From assembly GCF_001580365.1 (NCBI RefSeq), contig NZ_CP014480.1, forward strand, positions 806,001-870,000: a DNA stretch of 64,000 nt, written 5' to 3'. Positions 29,484 to 39,200 of this stretch are shown here, piece by piece. The position numbers and the translations under genes are program-made. The notes beneath the pieces are model-generated. The model ran no database searches. It saw only the letters and a program-made list of their open reading frames with translations, and had not been told where the DNA came from. Each line of letters begins with the position of its first letter. Within the stretch, counting starts at the first letter, position 1. Source of the DNA: Kocuria turfanensis (lineage in GTDB: Bacteria > Actinomycetota > Actinomycetes > Actinomycetales > Micrococcaceae).

Positions 29484-29969
29484 TCAGCGGGGGCCGTCGA
29501 CGAGCTCCGCCACCGTCCCGTCCGCCAGGGCGGCCAGGGCCGCGCGCAGGCGGTGGGCCAGCCCCGGGCGCAGGTAGGCGTCCAGCTCCTCCGGGGCCGT
29601 CCAGCGGTGGCTGAGCAGCTCCTCCTCCTGCACCGTGATGGGGGTGCCGGCGTCGATCACCCCGCCGTCGTAGACGAAGGAGACCGAGTCCCCCCAGATG
29701 CCCATGGCCACCCCGTGGGCCACGGCGAGCAGCCGGCCGGGGGCCAGGTGCAGACCGACCTCCTCGACGACCTCCCGGAAGCACCCGGTGCGGGGGTCCT
29801 CCCCCGCCTCCACGGTGCCGCCGGGAACAGTCCAGTCCGACTTGTAGTTGGGCTCGACGAGCAGGACCCGGCCCTGCGGGTCGCGGATGAGGGCCTCGGC
29901 GGCCAGGCGCCGGGTGGGCAGGGAGTCGACGAACTTCTTCAGCTCGGGCTCGGAGAGGTAGGAGCTCAT
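29484..29969 (-). CDS. Nudix hydrolase
   Basis: Hydrolyses nucleoside diphosphates linked to another group; the substrate cannot be told. The 161-residue protein has a perfect Nudix box from about residue 50: GTVEAGE, seven residues, then REVVEEVGL, matching GX5EX7REUXEEXGU. ATG at 29969, six bases after the ffh stop, so it is co-transcribed with ffh. Confidence 0.93.
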   Translation of the reverse strand: MSSYLSEPELKKFVDSLPTRRLAAEALIRDPQGRVLLVEPNYKSDWTVPGGTVEAGEDPRTGCFREVVEEVGLHLAPGRLLAVAHGVAMGIWGDSVSFVYDGGVIDAGTPITVQEEELLSHRWTAPEELDAYLRPGLAHRLRAALAALADGTVAELVDGPR

Positions 29970-29976
29970 CGGGGCC

Positions 29977-31569
29977 TCACTTCCCCAGGAACTTCTCGAA
30001 GCCCTTGGGCAGGTTCAGGTCCGCCGGGTCCGGCTGGGCCTGGCCGGCGCCGAACGCCGAGCCGGCGGGCGCCTTCTGCTTGCGCTGCTGCTCCAGGGCG
30101 GCGTTCTCCTGGGCGCGCTTGGCGGGGTTGCCGGAGCGGGAGCCGCCCTTCTTCGCGGAGCTCTTGCCCTTGCCCTTCTTGCCCCCGCCGGCGCCGCCGC
30201 CGCCGCCGGGCATGCCCGGGATGCCGGCGGGCATGCCCGGCACGCCCTTTCCCTGGGCCAGCCGCTTCATCATCTTCTGCGCCTGCGCGAAGCGCTCCAT
30301 GAGCTGATTGACCTCCGAGACGGTCACCCCGGAGCCCTTGGCGATGCGGGCCCGCCGGGACCCGTTGATGATCTTCGGGGCGACCCGCTCGTGCGGGGTC
30401 ATGGACCGCACGATGGCCTCGACGCGGTCGATCTCGCGCTCGTCGAAGTTCTCCAGCTGCTCGCGCATGCCGGCGGCGCCCGGCATCATCATGAGCATCT
30501 TCTTCATCGAGCCCATCTTGCGCAGCTGCTGCATCTGCGCCAGGAAGTCCTCGAAGGTGAAGTCCTCCTGGTCGGTGAACTTCCGGGCCATCTTCTCGGC
30601 CTCGGCCCGGTCCCACTGCTTCTCGGCCTGCTCGATCAGGGTGAGGACGTCGCCCATGTCGAGGATCCGGGAGGCCATGCGGTCCGGGTGGAACTGCTCG
30701 AAGTCGTCGACGTTCTCGCCGGTGGAGGCGAACATGATCGGCTTGCCGGTCACCGAGGCCACGGACAGGGCCGCGCCGCCGCGGGCGTCGCCGTCGAGCT
30801 TGGACAGGACCACGCCGGTGAAGTCCACGCCCTCGTTGAAGGCCTGCGCCGTGTTCACGGCGTCCTGGCCGACCATGGCGTCGATGACGAAGAGCACCTC
30901 GTCGGGCTGCACCGCGTCGCGGATGTCGCGGGCCTGCGCCATGAGCGCCTCGTCGATGCCCAGGCGCCCGGCGGTGTCCACGATGACCACGTCGTGCAGC
31001 CGCGCGCGGGCCTGGGCCACGCCGTCGCGGGCCACCTGGACGGGATCGCCCGTGGGGTCGTCGAACTCGGAGGTGGTGCCCGGGTGCGGGGCGAAGACCG
31101 GGACCCCGGCGCGCTCGCCCACGACCTTCAGCTGCGTGACCGCGTTGGGGCGCTGCAGGTCCGAGGCCACGAGCAGGGGCCGGTGCCCCTGGCCCTTGAG
31201 CCACTTGCCGAGCTTGCCGGCCAGGGTGGTCTTGCCGGCGCCCTGCAGGCCGGCGAGCATGATGATCGTGGGGCCGCTCTTGGCCATCCGGATCCGACGG
31301 GTCTGGCCGCCGAGGATGTTCTGCAGCTCCTCGTTGACGATCTTCACGACCTGCTGGCCGGGGTTCAGCGCCTCGGAGACCTCCAGCCCGAGGGCGCGCT
31401 CCTTGACCGCGGCGGTGAACTCGCGCACGACCGGGACGGCGACGTCGGCGTCGAGCAGGGCCCGGCGGATCTCCCGCACGGTGGCGTCGACGTCCGCCTC
31501 GGTCAGGCGGCCCTTGCCCTTGAGGTTCTTGAAGGTGGCGGTCAACCGGTCGGACAGTGAATTGAACAC
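29977..31569 (-). CDS. ffh: Signal recognition particle protein Ffh (SRP54)
   Basis: GTPase that binds signal sequences and 4.5S RNA and delivers ribosomes to FtsY. The 530-residue protein has the N and G domains with P-loop GLQGAGKTTLAGKL near 108, DTAGR and TKLDGDARGG, then the methionine-rich M domain (MQQLRKMGSMKKMLMMMPG). The C-terminus carries a glycine-rich GMPGGGGGAGGGKKGKGK stretch and a basic tail. Start at 31569. In Mycobacterium glnD lies between glnB and ffh; here ffh follows glnB directly. Confidence 0.97.
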   Translation of the reverse strand: MFNSLSDRLTATFKNLKGKGRLTEADVDATVREIRRALLDADVAVPVVREFTAAVKERALGLEVSEALNPGQQVVKIVNEELQNILGGQTRRIRMAKSGPTIIMLAGLQGAGKTTLAGKLGKWLKGQGHRPLLVASDLQRPNAVTQLKVVGERAGVPVFAPHPGTTSEFDDPTGDPVQVARDGVAQARARLHDVVIVDTAGRLGIDEALMAQARDIRDAVQPDEVLFVIDAMVGQDAVNTAQAFNEGVDFTGVVLSKLDGDARGGAALSVASVTGKPIMFASTGENVDDFEQFHPDRMASRILDMGDVLTLIEQAEKQWDRAEAEKMARKFTDQEDFTFEDFLAQMQQLRKMGSMKKMLMMMPGAAGMREQLENFDEREIDRVEAIVRSMTPHERVAPKIINGSRRARIAKGSGVTVSEVNQLMERFAQAQKMMKRLAQGKGVPGMPAGIPGMPGGGGGAGGGKKGKGKSSAKKGGSRSGNPAKRAQENAALEQQRKQKAPAGSAFGAGQAQPDPADLNLPKGFEKFLGK

Positions 31570-31743
31570 GGGTCGAAAGCTGCTTTCGTCGAGGGAGTCG
31601 GCCGGTGCGCCGCGGTCTGCGCCGCGGGCCGCGGCCCGGCCCGGTGTGGCGGGTCAGTGTCCAAGGTTAGCAACTCCGGGCGGCCCCGGGCCCGCCGCCG
31701 TCACGGGACGGACGCGACGGCGGACCAGACGGCGGGCACGACG

Positions 31744-31779
31744 GCGGCCGGCCCCCTCCGGCGGAAGGGGACCGGCCGC
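31744..31779 (-). terminator. glnB terminator
   Basis: GCGGCCGG (31744-31751) pairs with CCGGCCGC (31772-31779), with inner C and G runs extending the stem through a mismatch. It starts 13 bases after the glnB stop. Confidence 0.65.
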
Positions 31780-31792
31780 GGGGACCGAGCGG

Positions 31793-32131
31793 TCAGAGCG
31801 CCGTCTCGTCGCGCTCGCCGGTGCGCACCCGCACGGCCTGCCGGACGTCGGTGACCCAGACCTTCCCGTCACCGGCGCGGCCGGTGTTGGCCGAGGAGAC
31901 GATGACGTCGACGATGTCCGTGGCCTGGTGGTCGTCGACGAGGATCTCCACGCGGACCTTCTCCAGCAGGTCCACCGTGTACTCCGCGCCGCGGTAGACC
32001 TCGGTGTGCCCGCGCTGCTGGCCGTAGCCGTGCACGTTCTGGACCGTCATGCCCTGGACGCCGTAGGACTCGAGCGCGGACTTGATGTCCTTGAACTTCT
32101 CCGGGCGCACGATCGCGGTGACGAGTTTCAT
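31793..32131 (-). CDS. glnB: Nitrogen regulatory protein P-II
   Basis: Trimeric nitrogen sensor of 112 residues that binds ATP/ADP and 2-oxoglutarate and controls AmtB. Y51, the T-loop tyrosine modified by GlnD, is present in RGAEYTVD. ATG at 32131 lies 51 bases after amtB, the classic amtB-glnB/glnK pair. glnD, the modifying enzyme usually next in Actinobacteria, is absent from this locus. glnK would be an equally good name. Confidence 0.95.
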   Translation of the reverse strand: MKLVTAIVRPEKFKDIKSALESYGVQGMTVQNVHGYGQQRGHTEVYRGAEYTVDLLEKVRVEILVDDHQATDIVDVIVSSANTGRAGDGKVWVTDVRQAVRVRTGERDETAL

Positions 32132-32182
32132 GGAAGAGCTGCCTTTCGTGGGGGTGGGATGCGTCGGGCGCCGTCGCACGGC

Positions 32183-33496
32183 TCAGCCGCGCACCGGCTG
32201 GGAGCGGCCGGGCTCGAAGGCGGCGGCCTCCTCGCCGGCGGCGTGCCGGCCCGGGGTGAACGAGCCCGTGGCGTCGCCGGCCAGGGCGTAGCCGGACTCG
32301 GCGTGCTGGGTGATGTCGATGCCGTCGATCTCGTCCCGCTCCGGGATCCGGAAGCCGATGGTCTTGTCGACGACGAAGGCGATGAGGAAGGTCAGTACGG
32401 CGCAGTAGAGCACCGAGACGAGCACCGCCACGACCTGGGTGAGCAGCAGGCCGAAGCCGCCGCCGTAGAACAGCCCCGCGGTGCCCTCGGACGGCAGCGC
32501 CACGAAGCCCAGGGCCACGGTGCCGACGACGCCGGAGACCAGGTGCACCCCGATCACGTCCAGCGAGTCGTCCATGCCCATGCGGTACTTGAGCCCCACG
32601 GCCAGCGCCGAGCAGATGCCGGCCACGAAGCCCAGCGCGCTCGCCCACACCGGGGAGACGTTGGCGCAGGCCGGGGTGATGGCCACGAGCCCGGCCACGG
32701 CGCCGGAGGCGGCGCCCAGGGACGTGGCGTGGCGGTCGCGGATCCGCTCGGTGAGCAGCCAGCCGAGCATCGCCGCGGAGGGCGCCACGAGGGTGTTGAT
32801 CCAGATCAGCCCGGCCTGCTCGGCCGTGCCGGCCGCCCCGGCGTTGAAGCCGAACCAGCCGAACCACAGGATGGCGGCGCCGAGCATCACGAGCGGCAGG
32901 TTGTGCGGGCGCTGGCTCGGGTCCTTGCCGAAGCCCTGGCGGGCCCCGACGATCATGATCAGGATCAGCGCCGCGACGCCGGCGTTGATGTGCACCACGA
33001 GCCCGCCGGCGAAGTCGATGGCCTCCCCGAGGGCGGAGCCCACGGCGCCGTCCTCGGTGAGCAGCCCGCCGCCCCAGACCATGTAGGCCAGCGGCGCGTA
33101 GACGAGGGTGGCCCAGACGGGCACGAAGACGGCCCAGGCGCCGAACCTGGCGCGGTCGGCGATCGCCCCGGAGATCAGGGCGACGGTGATGATGGCGAAG
33201 GTCCCGCCGTAGGCGGCGCCGAGGAGGTCCTCGCTGCCGATGAGGTCGGCCAGGGCGAAGGAGGGCACCGGGCTGCCGGTGATCCCGCCCAGGAGCGGGT
33301 CCCCGCCGCTCATCGAATAGCCCCACAGCACCCACACCACCGAGACGATGGCGATGGAGATGAAGCTCATCATCATCATGTTGAGGACGCCCTTGGCCCG
33401 GGTCATCCCGCCGTAGAACAGCGCCAGCCCGGGGGTCATGAAGAAGACCAGGGCTGCCGCGACGATCGTCCACACGTGTCCAGCAGTGATTTCCAC
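32183..33496 (-). CDS. amtB: Ammonium transporter
   Basis: Amt/Rh-family ammonium channel of 437 residues with eleven predicted membrane helices. FFMTPGLALFYGGMTRAKGVLNMMMMSF and the FVHINAG-like GLVVHINAGVAAL segment are hallmarks, the latter holding one pore histidine. The GTG at 33496 is preferred to that at 33505 because GAGAGGT lies 7 bases before it; the upstream GTG is buried in that site. PII encoded downstream can block the channel when nitrogen is plentiful. A GlnR-like element lies upstream. Confidence 0.95.
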   Translation of the reverse strand: MEITAGHVWTIVAAALVFFMTPGLALFYGGMTRAKGVLNMMMMSFISIAIVSVVWVLWGYSMSGGDPLLGGITGSPVPSFALADLIGSEDLLGAAYGGTFAIITVALISGAIADRARFGAWAVFVPVWATLVYAPLAYMVWGGGLLTEDGAVGSALGEAIDFAGGLVVHINAGVAALILIMIVGARQGFGKDPSQRPHNLPLVMLGAAILWFGWFGFNAGAAGTAEQAGLIWINTLVAPSAAMLGWLLTERIRDRHATSLGAASGAVAGLVAITPACANVSPVWASALGFVAGICSALAVGLKYRMGMDDSLDVIGVHLVSGVVGTVALGFVALPSEGTAGLFYGGGFGLLLTQVVAVLVSVLYCAVLTFLIAFVVDKTIGFRIPERDEIDGIDITQHAESGYALAGDATGSFTPGRHAAGEEAAAFEPGRSQPVRG

Positions 33497-33600
33497 GATG
33501 TGCACCTCTCTCTGAGGGTTGGTCGGTCACCGGTGCCACTGGCCCGTTCCCCGCGGGGCCGTCCGGTGCTCACCGTTCACCTCGAGTGTCCGAGAGAGAT

Positions 33601-33638
33601 GTTTCGTCCGCCGCCGCGCCCGGTTGCGGACATGTTTC
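33601..33638 (-). promoter_or_regulatory. GlnR-like repeated element upstream of amtB
   Basis: On the minus strand GAAAC, GCAAC and GAAAC occur at exact multiples of 11 bases (plus-strand 33634-33638, 33623-33627 and 33601-33605), with the fourth position degenerate. This resembles the GnnAC-n6-GaAAC boxes bound by GlnR in front of amtB in Streptomyces. It lies 105-142 bases before the amtB start. No glnR gene is in the window, so the assignment is tentative. Confidence 0.35.
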
Positions 33639-33683
33639 GGGCCCGCCGCAATGATGACGCGCGTGTAAATTGCGGCGGGCCCG
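33638..33683 (-). terminator. Hairpin downstream of ftsY
   Basis: Perfect 15-bp stem (33638-33652 with 33669-33683) around a 16-base loop, 20 bases after the ftsY stop. It likely ends ftsY transcription before the amtB promoter. The large AT-containing loop is unusual for a simple terminator. Confidence 0.6.
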
Positions 33684-33703
33684 TGGGGCGTTCGGGGGAC
33701 GGG

Positions 33704-34849
33704 TCAGTCGAGCAGGGCGTCCACGAAGCCCTCCGCCTCGAAGGGGGCCAGGTCGTCCGGGCCCTCGCCCAGGCCGATGAGCTTGACCGGGACCCCGAGG
33801 CTCTTCTGGATGGCCACCACGATGCCGCCCTTGGCGGTGCCGTCGAGCTTGGTGAGGACGATGCCGGTGACGTCCACGGCCTCGGAGAACACGCGGGCCT
33901 GGGTCATGCCGTTCTGCCCGGTGGTCGCGTCGATGACCAGCAGGACCTCGTCGATGACGGCGGCCTTCTCGACGACCCGCTTGATCTTGCCGAGCTGGTC
34001 CATCAGGCCGGCCTTGTTCTGCAGCCGGCCGGCGGTGTCGATCATCACGACGTCGACCTCCTGCTCGATGCCGGCGACCACGGAGTCGTAGGCCACGGAG
34101 GCGGGGTCGGCGCCCTCGACGTCGGAGCGCACCGTGGGCACGCCCACGCGCGCCCCCCAGGTGGAGAGCTGGTCGGCGGCCGCGGCCCGGAAGGTGTCGG
34201 CCGCGCCCAGCAGCACGTCCTTGTCCTCGGCGACGAGCACGCGGGCGAGCTTGCCCACGGTGGTGGTCTTGCCGACCCCGTTGACGCCCACGACCAGGAC
34301 GACGGCGGGGACGGGGCCCTTGCGGGACACGGCCAGCGACCGGTCCAGCGTGGGGTCCACGAGCTTCACGAGCTCCTCCCGCAGCATGGCCTTCACGTGC
34401 GCGGGGTCGCTGGTGCCCTCGACCGTGACCCGGCGCCGGAGGGACTCCACGAGCTCCATCGAGGCGTCCGTGCCGAGGTCGGCGAGCAGCAGCGTCTCCT
34501 CGATCTCGTCCCAGACGTCCTGGTCGATGCGGTCGCGGGAGAGCAGGGCCAGCAGGCCCTTGCCGAGGACGTTGTTGGACCGGGCCAGCCGCCCGCGCAG
34601 GCGCGCCATCCGCGACGACGCCGACTCGGGCCGGTCCAGCGCCGGTCGGGTGTCGGCGGGCGGGGCCGGCCCGGTGCCGGGCTCCAGGTCCCCGGGGGCC
34701 TCGGCGGGGCCGCCCTCGAGGTCGTCGGCGTCCCGGGTGGAGGGGTAGCCGCCGCGGGGGGCCTTGGGGCCGCGCAGCAGCACGAGGCCGAGCAGACCCA
34801 GGACCACGACGGCGATGAGCACGTATACGAGAACGGGTATCGAATCCAC
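33704..34849 (-). CDS. ftsY: Signal recognition particle receptor FtsY
   Basis: SRP receptor GTPase, 381 residues. An N-terminal hydrophobic helix (PVLVYVLIAVVVLGLLGLVLL) anchors it in the membrane, an acidic/Pro-rich linker follows, then the NG domain with GVNGVGKTTTVGKLA, DTAGRLQNKAGLMDQL and TKLDGTAKGG. Pairs with Ffh encoded 2 kb away. Start ATG at 34849. Usually next to smc; here an MFS gene lies in between. Confidence 0.96.
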   Translation of the reverse strand: MDSIPVLVYVLIAVVVLGLLGLVLLRGPKAPRGGYPSTRDADDLEGGPAEAPGDLEPGTGPAPPADTRPALDRPESASSRMARLRGRLARSNNVLGKGLLALLSRDRIDQDVWDEIEETLLLADLGTDASMELVESLRRRVTVEGTSDPAHVKAMLREELVKLVDPTLDRSLAVSRKGPVPAVVLVVGVNGVGKTTTVGKLARVLVAEDKDVLLGAADTFRAAAADQLSTWGARVGVPTVRSDVEGADPASVAYDSVVAGIEQEVDVVMIDTAGRLQNKAGLMDQLGKIKRVVEKAAVIDEVLLVIDATTGQNGMTQARVFSEAVDVTGIVLTKLDGTAKGGIVVAIQKSLGVPVKLIGLGEGPDDLAPFEAEGFVDALLD

Positions 34850-34916
34850 GCCTCCCAGCTTCTCACACCGCCCCTGGCGGGACCCTGCGGCGGGGGCCGT
34901 GCGCGCCCCGGAGTCC

Positions 34917-34922
34917 TAGACT
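34917..34922 (+). promoter_or_regulatory. -10 element of a leaderless MFS promoter
   Basis: TAGACT ends 6 bases before the GTG at 34929, so the transcript probably begins at the start codon. No ribosome binding site intervenes. Confidence 0.6.
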
Positions 34923-34928
34923 CGACGG

Positions 34929-36164
34929 GTGCCCGTTCAGCCTCCCGCCCCCGCGCCCGAGCGCGACCGCGTCCCCCAGCAGATCACGGTGCTCATCGCC
35001 GCCGCCTTCGTCATCGCGATCGGCTACGGGATCGTGGCGCCTGTGCTCCCCCAGTTCGCCACGACCTTCGGGGTCGGGGTGGCGGCGGCCTCCGCCGTGG
35101 TCAGCGTCTTCGCCGTGGCCCGCCTCCTGTTCGCCCCGGCGGGCGGGCGGATCCTGAACCGGATCGGCGAGCGCCCCACCTACGTGACCGGGGTGCTCAT
35201 CGTGGCGCTGTCCTCGGCGGCCACCGCGTTCGCCCAGAGCTACTGGCAGCTGCTGCTGTTCCGGGGTCTCGGCGGGATCGGGTCGGTGATGTTCACGATC
35301 TCCGCGATGGGCCTGATCGTGCGCCTGGCCCCGCCCCGGATGCGGGGCCGGGTCTCCGGCTACTACGCCTCGGCGTTCCTGGTGGGCGGGGTGCTCGGCC
35401 CGGTCGTGGGCGGCCTGCTCGCCGGGCTCGGGATGCAGGCCCCGTTCCTGATCTACGCGGTCGCCCTGCTCGTGGCGGTGGCCGTGGTCCACTTCCGGCT
35501 CAAGGACGAGGTGCTCGGTGCCGGCCGGGACCGGAGGAACCAGCCGGTGATGACCGTGGCGGAGGCCCGGCAGGTGGGCGCCTACCGCTCCGCGCTGGTC
35601 TCCAGCTTCGCCAACGGCTGGACCGCCCACGGGATCCGGGTGGCCCTGGTGCCGCTGTTCGCGGTCGCCGTCCTCGGGGCGGGCTCCGCGGTGGCCGGCC
35701 TGGCGCTGGCGGTCTACGCCGCGGGCAACGCCCTGGCCCTGCCGGTCACCGGCCGGCTGACCGACCGGTTCGGGCGCAAGCCGCTGGTGCTCTCCGGGCT
35801 GCTGGTCAACGGGGTCGCCACCATGGGCCTGGGCCTGGTCCAGGACGTGCCGTGGTTCGTGGTCCTGTCCCTGGTGGCGGGCATGGGCTCCGGGACGCTG
35901 AACCCCGGGCAGCAGGCCACCGTGGCCGACGTCATCGGGCCGGACCGGGCCGGCGGGCCCGTGCTCGCGCGCTTCCAGATGAGCGCCGACGCCGGGCAGA
36001 TCCTGGGCCCCGTGGTCGCCGGCGCGCTCGCCGACGCCGCGGGCTTCGGCTGGGCCTTCGGGGTCTCCGGGGCGATCATGCTGCTCGCGGCCGGGGCCTG
36101 GCTGCCCGTGCGGGACACCATGGAACGGCCCGACACCGCGGCGGCGCGCCCGGCCGGGTCGTAG
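34929..36164 (+). CDS. MFS transporter
   Basis: Major facilitator superfamily protein of 411 residues with twelve predicted membrane helices. The loop between helices 2 and 3 reads RILNRIGERPTYVTG, and the second-half counterpart GRLTDRFGRKPLVLSG is the classic MFS signature. Resembles drug or small-solute efflux pumps; substrate unknown. Leaderless GTG start. It lies between the convergent-facing smc and divergent ftsY and is not part of the usual smc-ftsY pair, so it is probably an insertion. Confidence 0.9.
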   Translation: MPVQPPAPAPERDRVPQQITVLIAAAFVIAIGYGIVAPVLPQFATTFGVGVAAASAVVSVFAVARLLFAPAGGRILNRIGERPTYVTGVLIVALSSAATAFAQSYWQLLLFRGLGGIGSVMFTISAMGLIVRLAPPRMRGRVSGYYASAFLVGGVLGPVVGGLLAGLGMQAPFLIYAVALLVAVAVVHFRLKDEVLGAGRDRRNQPVMTVAEARQVGAYRSALVSSFANGWTAHGIRVALVPLFAVAVLGAGSAVAGLALAVYAAGNALALPVTGRLTDRFGRKPLVLSGLLVNGVATMGLGLVQDVPWFVVLSLVAGMGSGTLNPGQQATVADVIGPDRAGGPVLARFQMSADAGQILGPVVAGALADAAGFGWAFGVSGAIMLLAAGAWLPVRDTMERPDTAAARPAGS

Positions 36165-36182
36165 GCGGGCCCGGGCGCGGTG

Positions 36183-36220
36183 CCGGGCGACCGGTGACCG
36201 GGCGACCGGTGACCGGGCGG
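36183..36220. repeat. 15-bp direct repeat between MFS gene and smc
   Basis: CCGGGCGACCGGTGA occurs twice head to tail (36183-36197 and 36198-36212), followed by the start of a third copy. It lies between the convergent stops of the MFS gene and smc, and flanking GC-rich arms could fold over it, so it may act as a shared terminator. Confidence 0.6.
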
Positions 36221-36239
36221 CACGGGCCCGGCGCCGGGC

Positions 36240-39200
36240 TCAGCGTAGCTCGGCGAGCCGCTGCCCGATCACGGTGGTGACCCCGTCCCCGCGCATGGAC
36301 ACCCCGTAGAGGGCGTCGGCGATCTCCATCGTCCGCTTCTGGTGCGTGATGATGATCAGCTGCGAGGTCTCCTGCAGCTGGCGGAAGATGCTCAGCAGCC
36401 GCCCGAGGTTGCGGTCGTCCAGGGCCGCCTCGACCTCGTCCATCACGTAGAACGGCGAGGGGCGGGCCTTGAAGATCGCCACGAGCAGGGCGATGGCCGT
36501 CAGGGAGCGCTCGCCGCCGGAGAGCAGGGACAGCCGCTTGATCTTCTTCCCCGCCGGGCGCGCCTCCACGTCGATGCCGGTGCTGAGCATGTCCGTCGGG
36601 TCGGTGAGCCGCAGCCGGCCCTCGCCGCCGGGGAACAGGGTGGCGAAGACGCCCTCGAACTCCCGGGCGGTGTCGGCGTAGGCCTCGGTGAAGACCCGTT
36701 CCACGTGCTCGTCCACCTCGCGCAGGATGCTGCGCAGGTCCTGCCGGGAGCGCTTCAGGTCCTCGAGCTGCTCGGCGAGGAAGCGGTGCCGCTCCTCGAG
36801 CGCCGCGAACTCCTCCAGCGCCAGCGGGTTCACCCGGCCCAGCGAGGCCAGCTCCTTCTCGGCCCGGCGCAGCCGCCTCTCCTGCTCGGTCCGCACGAAC
36901 GGCGCCCCCGCCACCGCCCCGAACAGGGCGTCCTGTCCGTCCGCCCCCTCCGGCGGCTCCTCCGTCCCGGTCCCCTCGTCGGGGTCGGGGATCGGCAGGT
37001 GCGGCCCGTAGTGCTCCACGAGCGCGTCCGGGGTCAGGCCCAGCTCCTCCAGGGAGCGGGCCTCGAGCGCCTCGATCCGGGTGCGCTGCTGGGTGCGGGC
37101 CAGCTCGTCACGGTGCACGGAGTCGGTGAGCTCGGCGACGCGGGCGGCGAGCCGGTCGTTGGCGGCGCGCAGCTCCGTGAGCTCCGCGTCCAGGCCGGCG
37201 CGCACGGCCTCCGCCCGGTCCCGGTCCCCGGCGGCGGCGGCCACGGACGCCTCGACACGCACCAGCAGCTGCTCGGCCGCGGCCAGCACGGCCTCGGCGT
37301 TGCGCGCCTGCAGCCGGCGGCGGTGCGCCCGGCGCTCGGCCTCCTCCCGGGCCCGGCGCTCGGTGGCGGCGGCCCGCTCCTGGGAGGCCGCCCGGTTGCC
37401 GAGGGCACGGGCCTGCTCCTCGAGGGAGCGCAGGGCCAGCCGCGCCTCGGTCTCGGTGGCGCGGGCGGCGGTGGCGGCACGGTGCAGCTCGTCGCGGCGG
37501 GCGGCGGCCTCCAGCTGGGCGTCCTCGGTGTCCTCCTCGCCGAGCTCCTCGGCGGCCTGCAGGCGGTCGGCGACCTCGCGCAGGCGCTGCTGCTCCGCGG
37601 CCAGGTGCCGGTCCGCGGCCGCGACCTGCTCCTCGAAGCGGCCGGTCTCCGCCGCGGCGGAGTCCAGCACGGCCCGGACCCGGGACAGCTCGGAGGCGGC
37701 CCGCTCGGCGCCGCGCTCGGCCGCGCGCAGCGCCGCCGCGGCCTCCTGGGCCCGCCGGCGGCCGGCGTCGCGCTCCTCGCCCGCCGCGCGCACCGCGGCG
37801 CGGGCGCGGTCCAGGGCGGCGGCGAGCCGGGCCTGCTCCTGCTCGGCGCGCTCGGCGGCGGCGCGGGTCTCGAGCGTGCCGGCGGCCTCCGCGGCCCCGC
37901 CCCAGGCGGTCGCGGAGGTGAACACGTCGCCGTCGCGGGTCACCGCGGTCAGCCCGGGCCGGCCGGCCACGGCCCGGGCCGCCGTGGCCGCGTCCTCCGC
38001 GAGCACGGTGCCGGCCAGCAGGGCGCGGACCGCGGCCGCGCCGCGCCGGGCGTCGTCGTCCGTTCCCCCCGCCCCGGGCCCGAGGACGGCGGCCGCGGGC
38101 CGGACCCCGGGCAGGCGCAGGACCTCCGGCGGGGCGGGGACTCCCGCCGGGGCGGCGCCGTCGGCGACCAGGAGGTGGACCCGGCCCACCCCGTCCCCGC
38201 GCAGGGCCTCGAAGACCGAGACGGCCGCGCCGTGGGAGCGCACGGCGAGCGCCTCCGCGAACGGGCCCAGGGCGGCGGTCACGGCCCGCTCCCACCCGGG
38301 CTCCACGCCCACGAGGTCGACGACGGCGCCCAGCACGGCGTCCGCGTGGCGCTCGCGGACCGCGGACGAGCCGTCGGGCTGGCGCAGGGCGGCGCGCAGG
38401 GTCTCGGCACGGGCCCGCTGGGCGTCGTGGGCGCGCAGCAGCTCCTGCGCCGCGGTCTCCGCCTCCCGGGCGGCCGCACGGGCCGTCCCGGCCGCCGCGT
38501 CCGCCGCCTCGTGCTCGGCGCGGGCACGGTCGGCGGCACCGGCCGCCTCACGGGCGGCCAGGGCGAGGCTCTCGGCCTCCGCGCCGGCCCGTTCCCGGCG
38601 CTCCCCGGCCTCGGCGCGGGTGGCGTGCAGGCGGGCGAGCTCGTTCTCGGCCGCCTCCACCCGGGAGCGGGCCGCCGCCACGGCGCCCGTCAGCCGGGCC
38701 AGGCCCTCGCGCCGGTCGGCGGCCGCCCGGAGGAGGCCGGTGACCACGGCGTCCTGGGCCCGGGCGGCGGCCTCGGCGGCCTCCCGGTCCTCGATGGCCG
38801 CGGCGAGCCCGTCGGTGGCGTCCTCGACCTGCTCGAGCAGCAGGCCCTGCTCCGCGCGGGTGCGGGCGGCCTGCACGGCGAGCCGGTCCGGGTCCCCTCG
38901 GCGGCCGGGCCCAGCAGCCGGCGCCGCTCGGCGGCCAGCGAGGCCAGCGACCGGTAGCGCTCCTGCACCGCGGTGAGCTGGTACCAGGTGTCCCGGGCCG
39001 CGTTGAGCGCAGGCGTCGCGCGCGCGGCGCGGGCCTCGACGTCGGCCTGCCGGGCGCGCCCGGCGTCGAGGTCCTGCTCGGCCTGCGCGCGCTCGGCGCG
39101 CAGCCGGCGTTCGAGGTCCTCGTCGACCGCGAGCGAGGTGCGGGCCCGGACGAGGTCGTCGGCCAGCAGCCGCGCCCGGGCGTCGCGGACGTCGTGCTGG

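Noticed and set aside
30308..36280. A 1990-codon open frame on the plus strand across ffh, glnB, amtB, ftsY and the MFS gene
   Set aside because: It crosses several genes identified by motifs and has no domain of its own.
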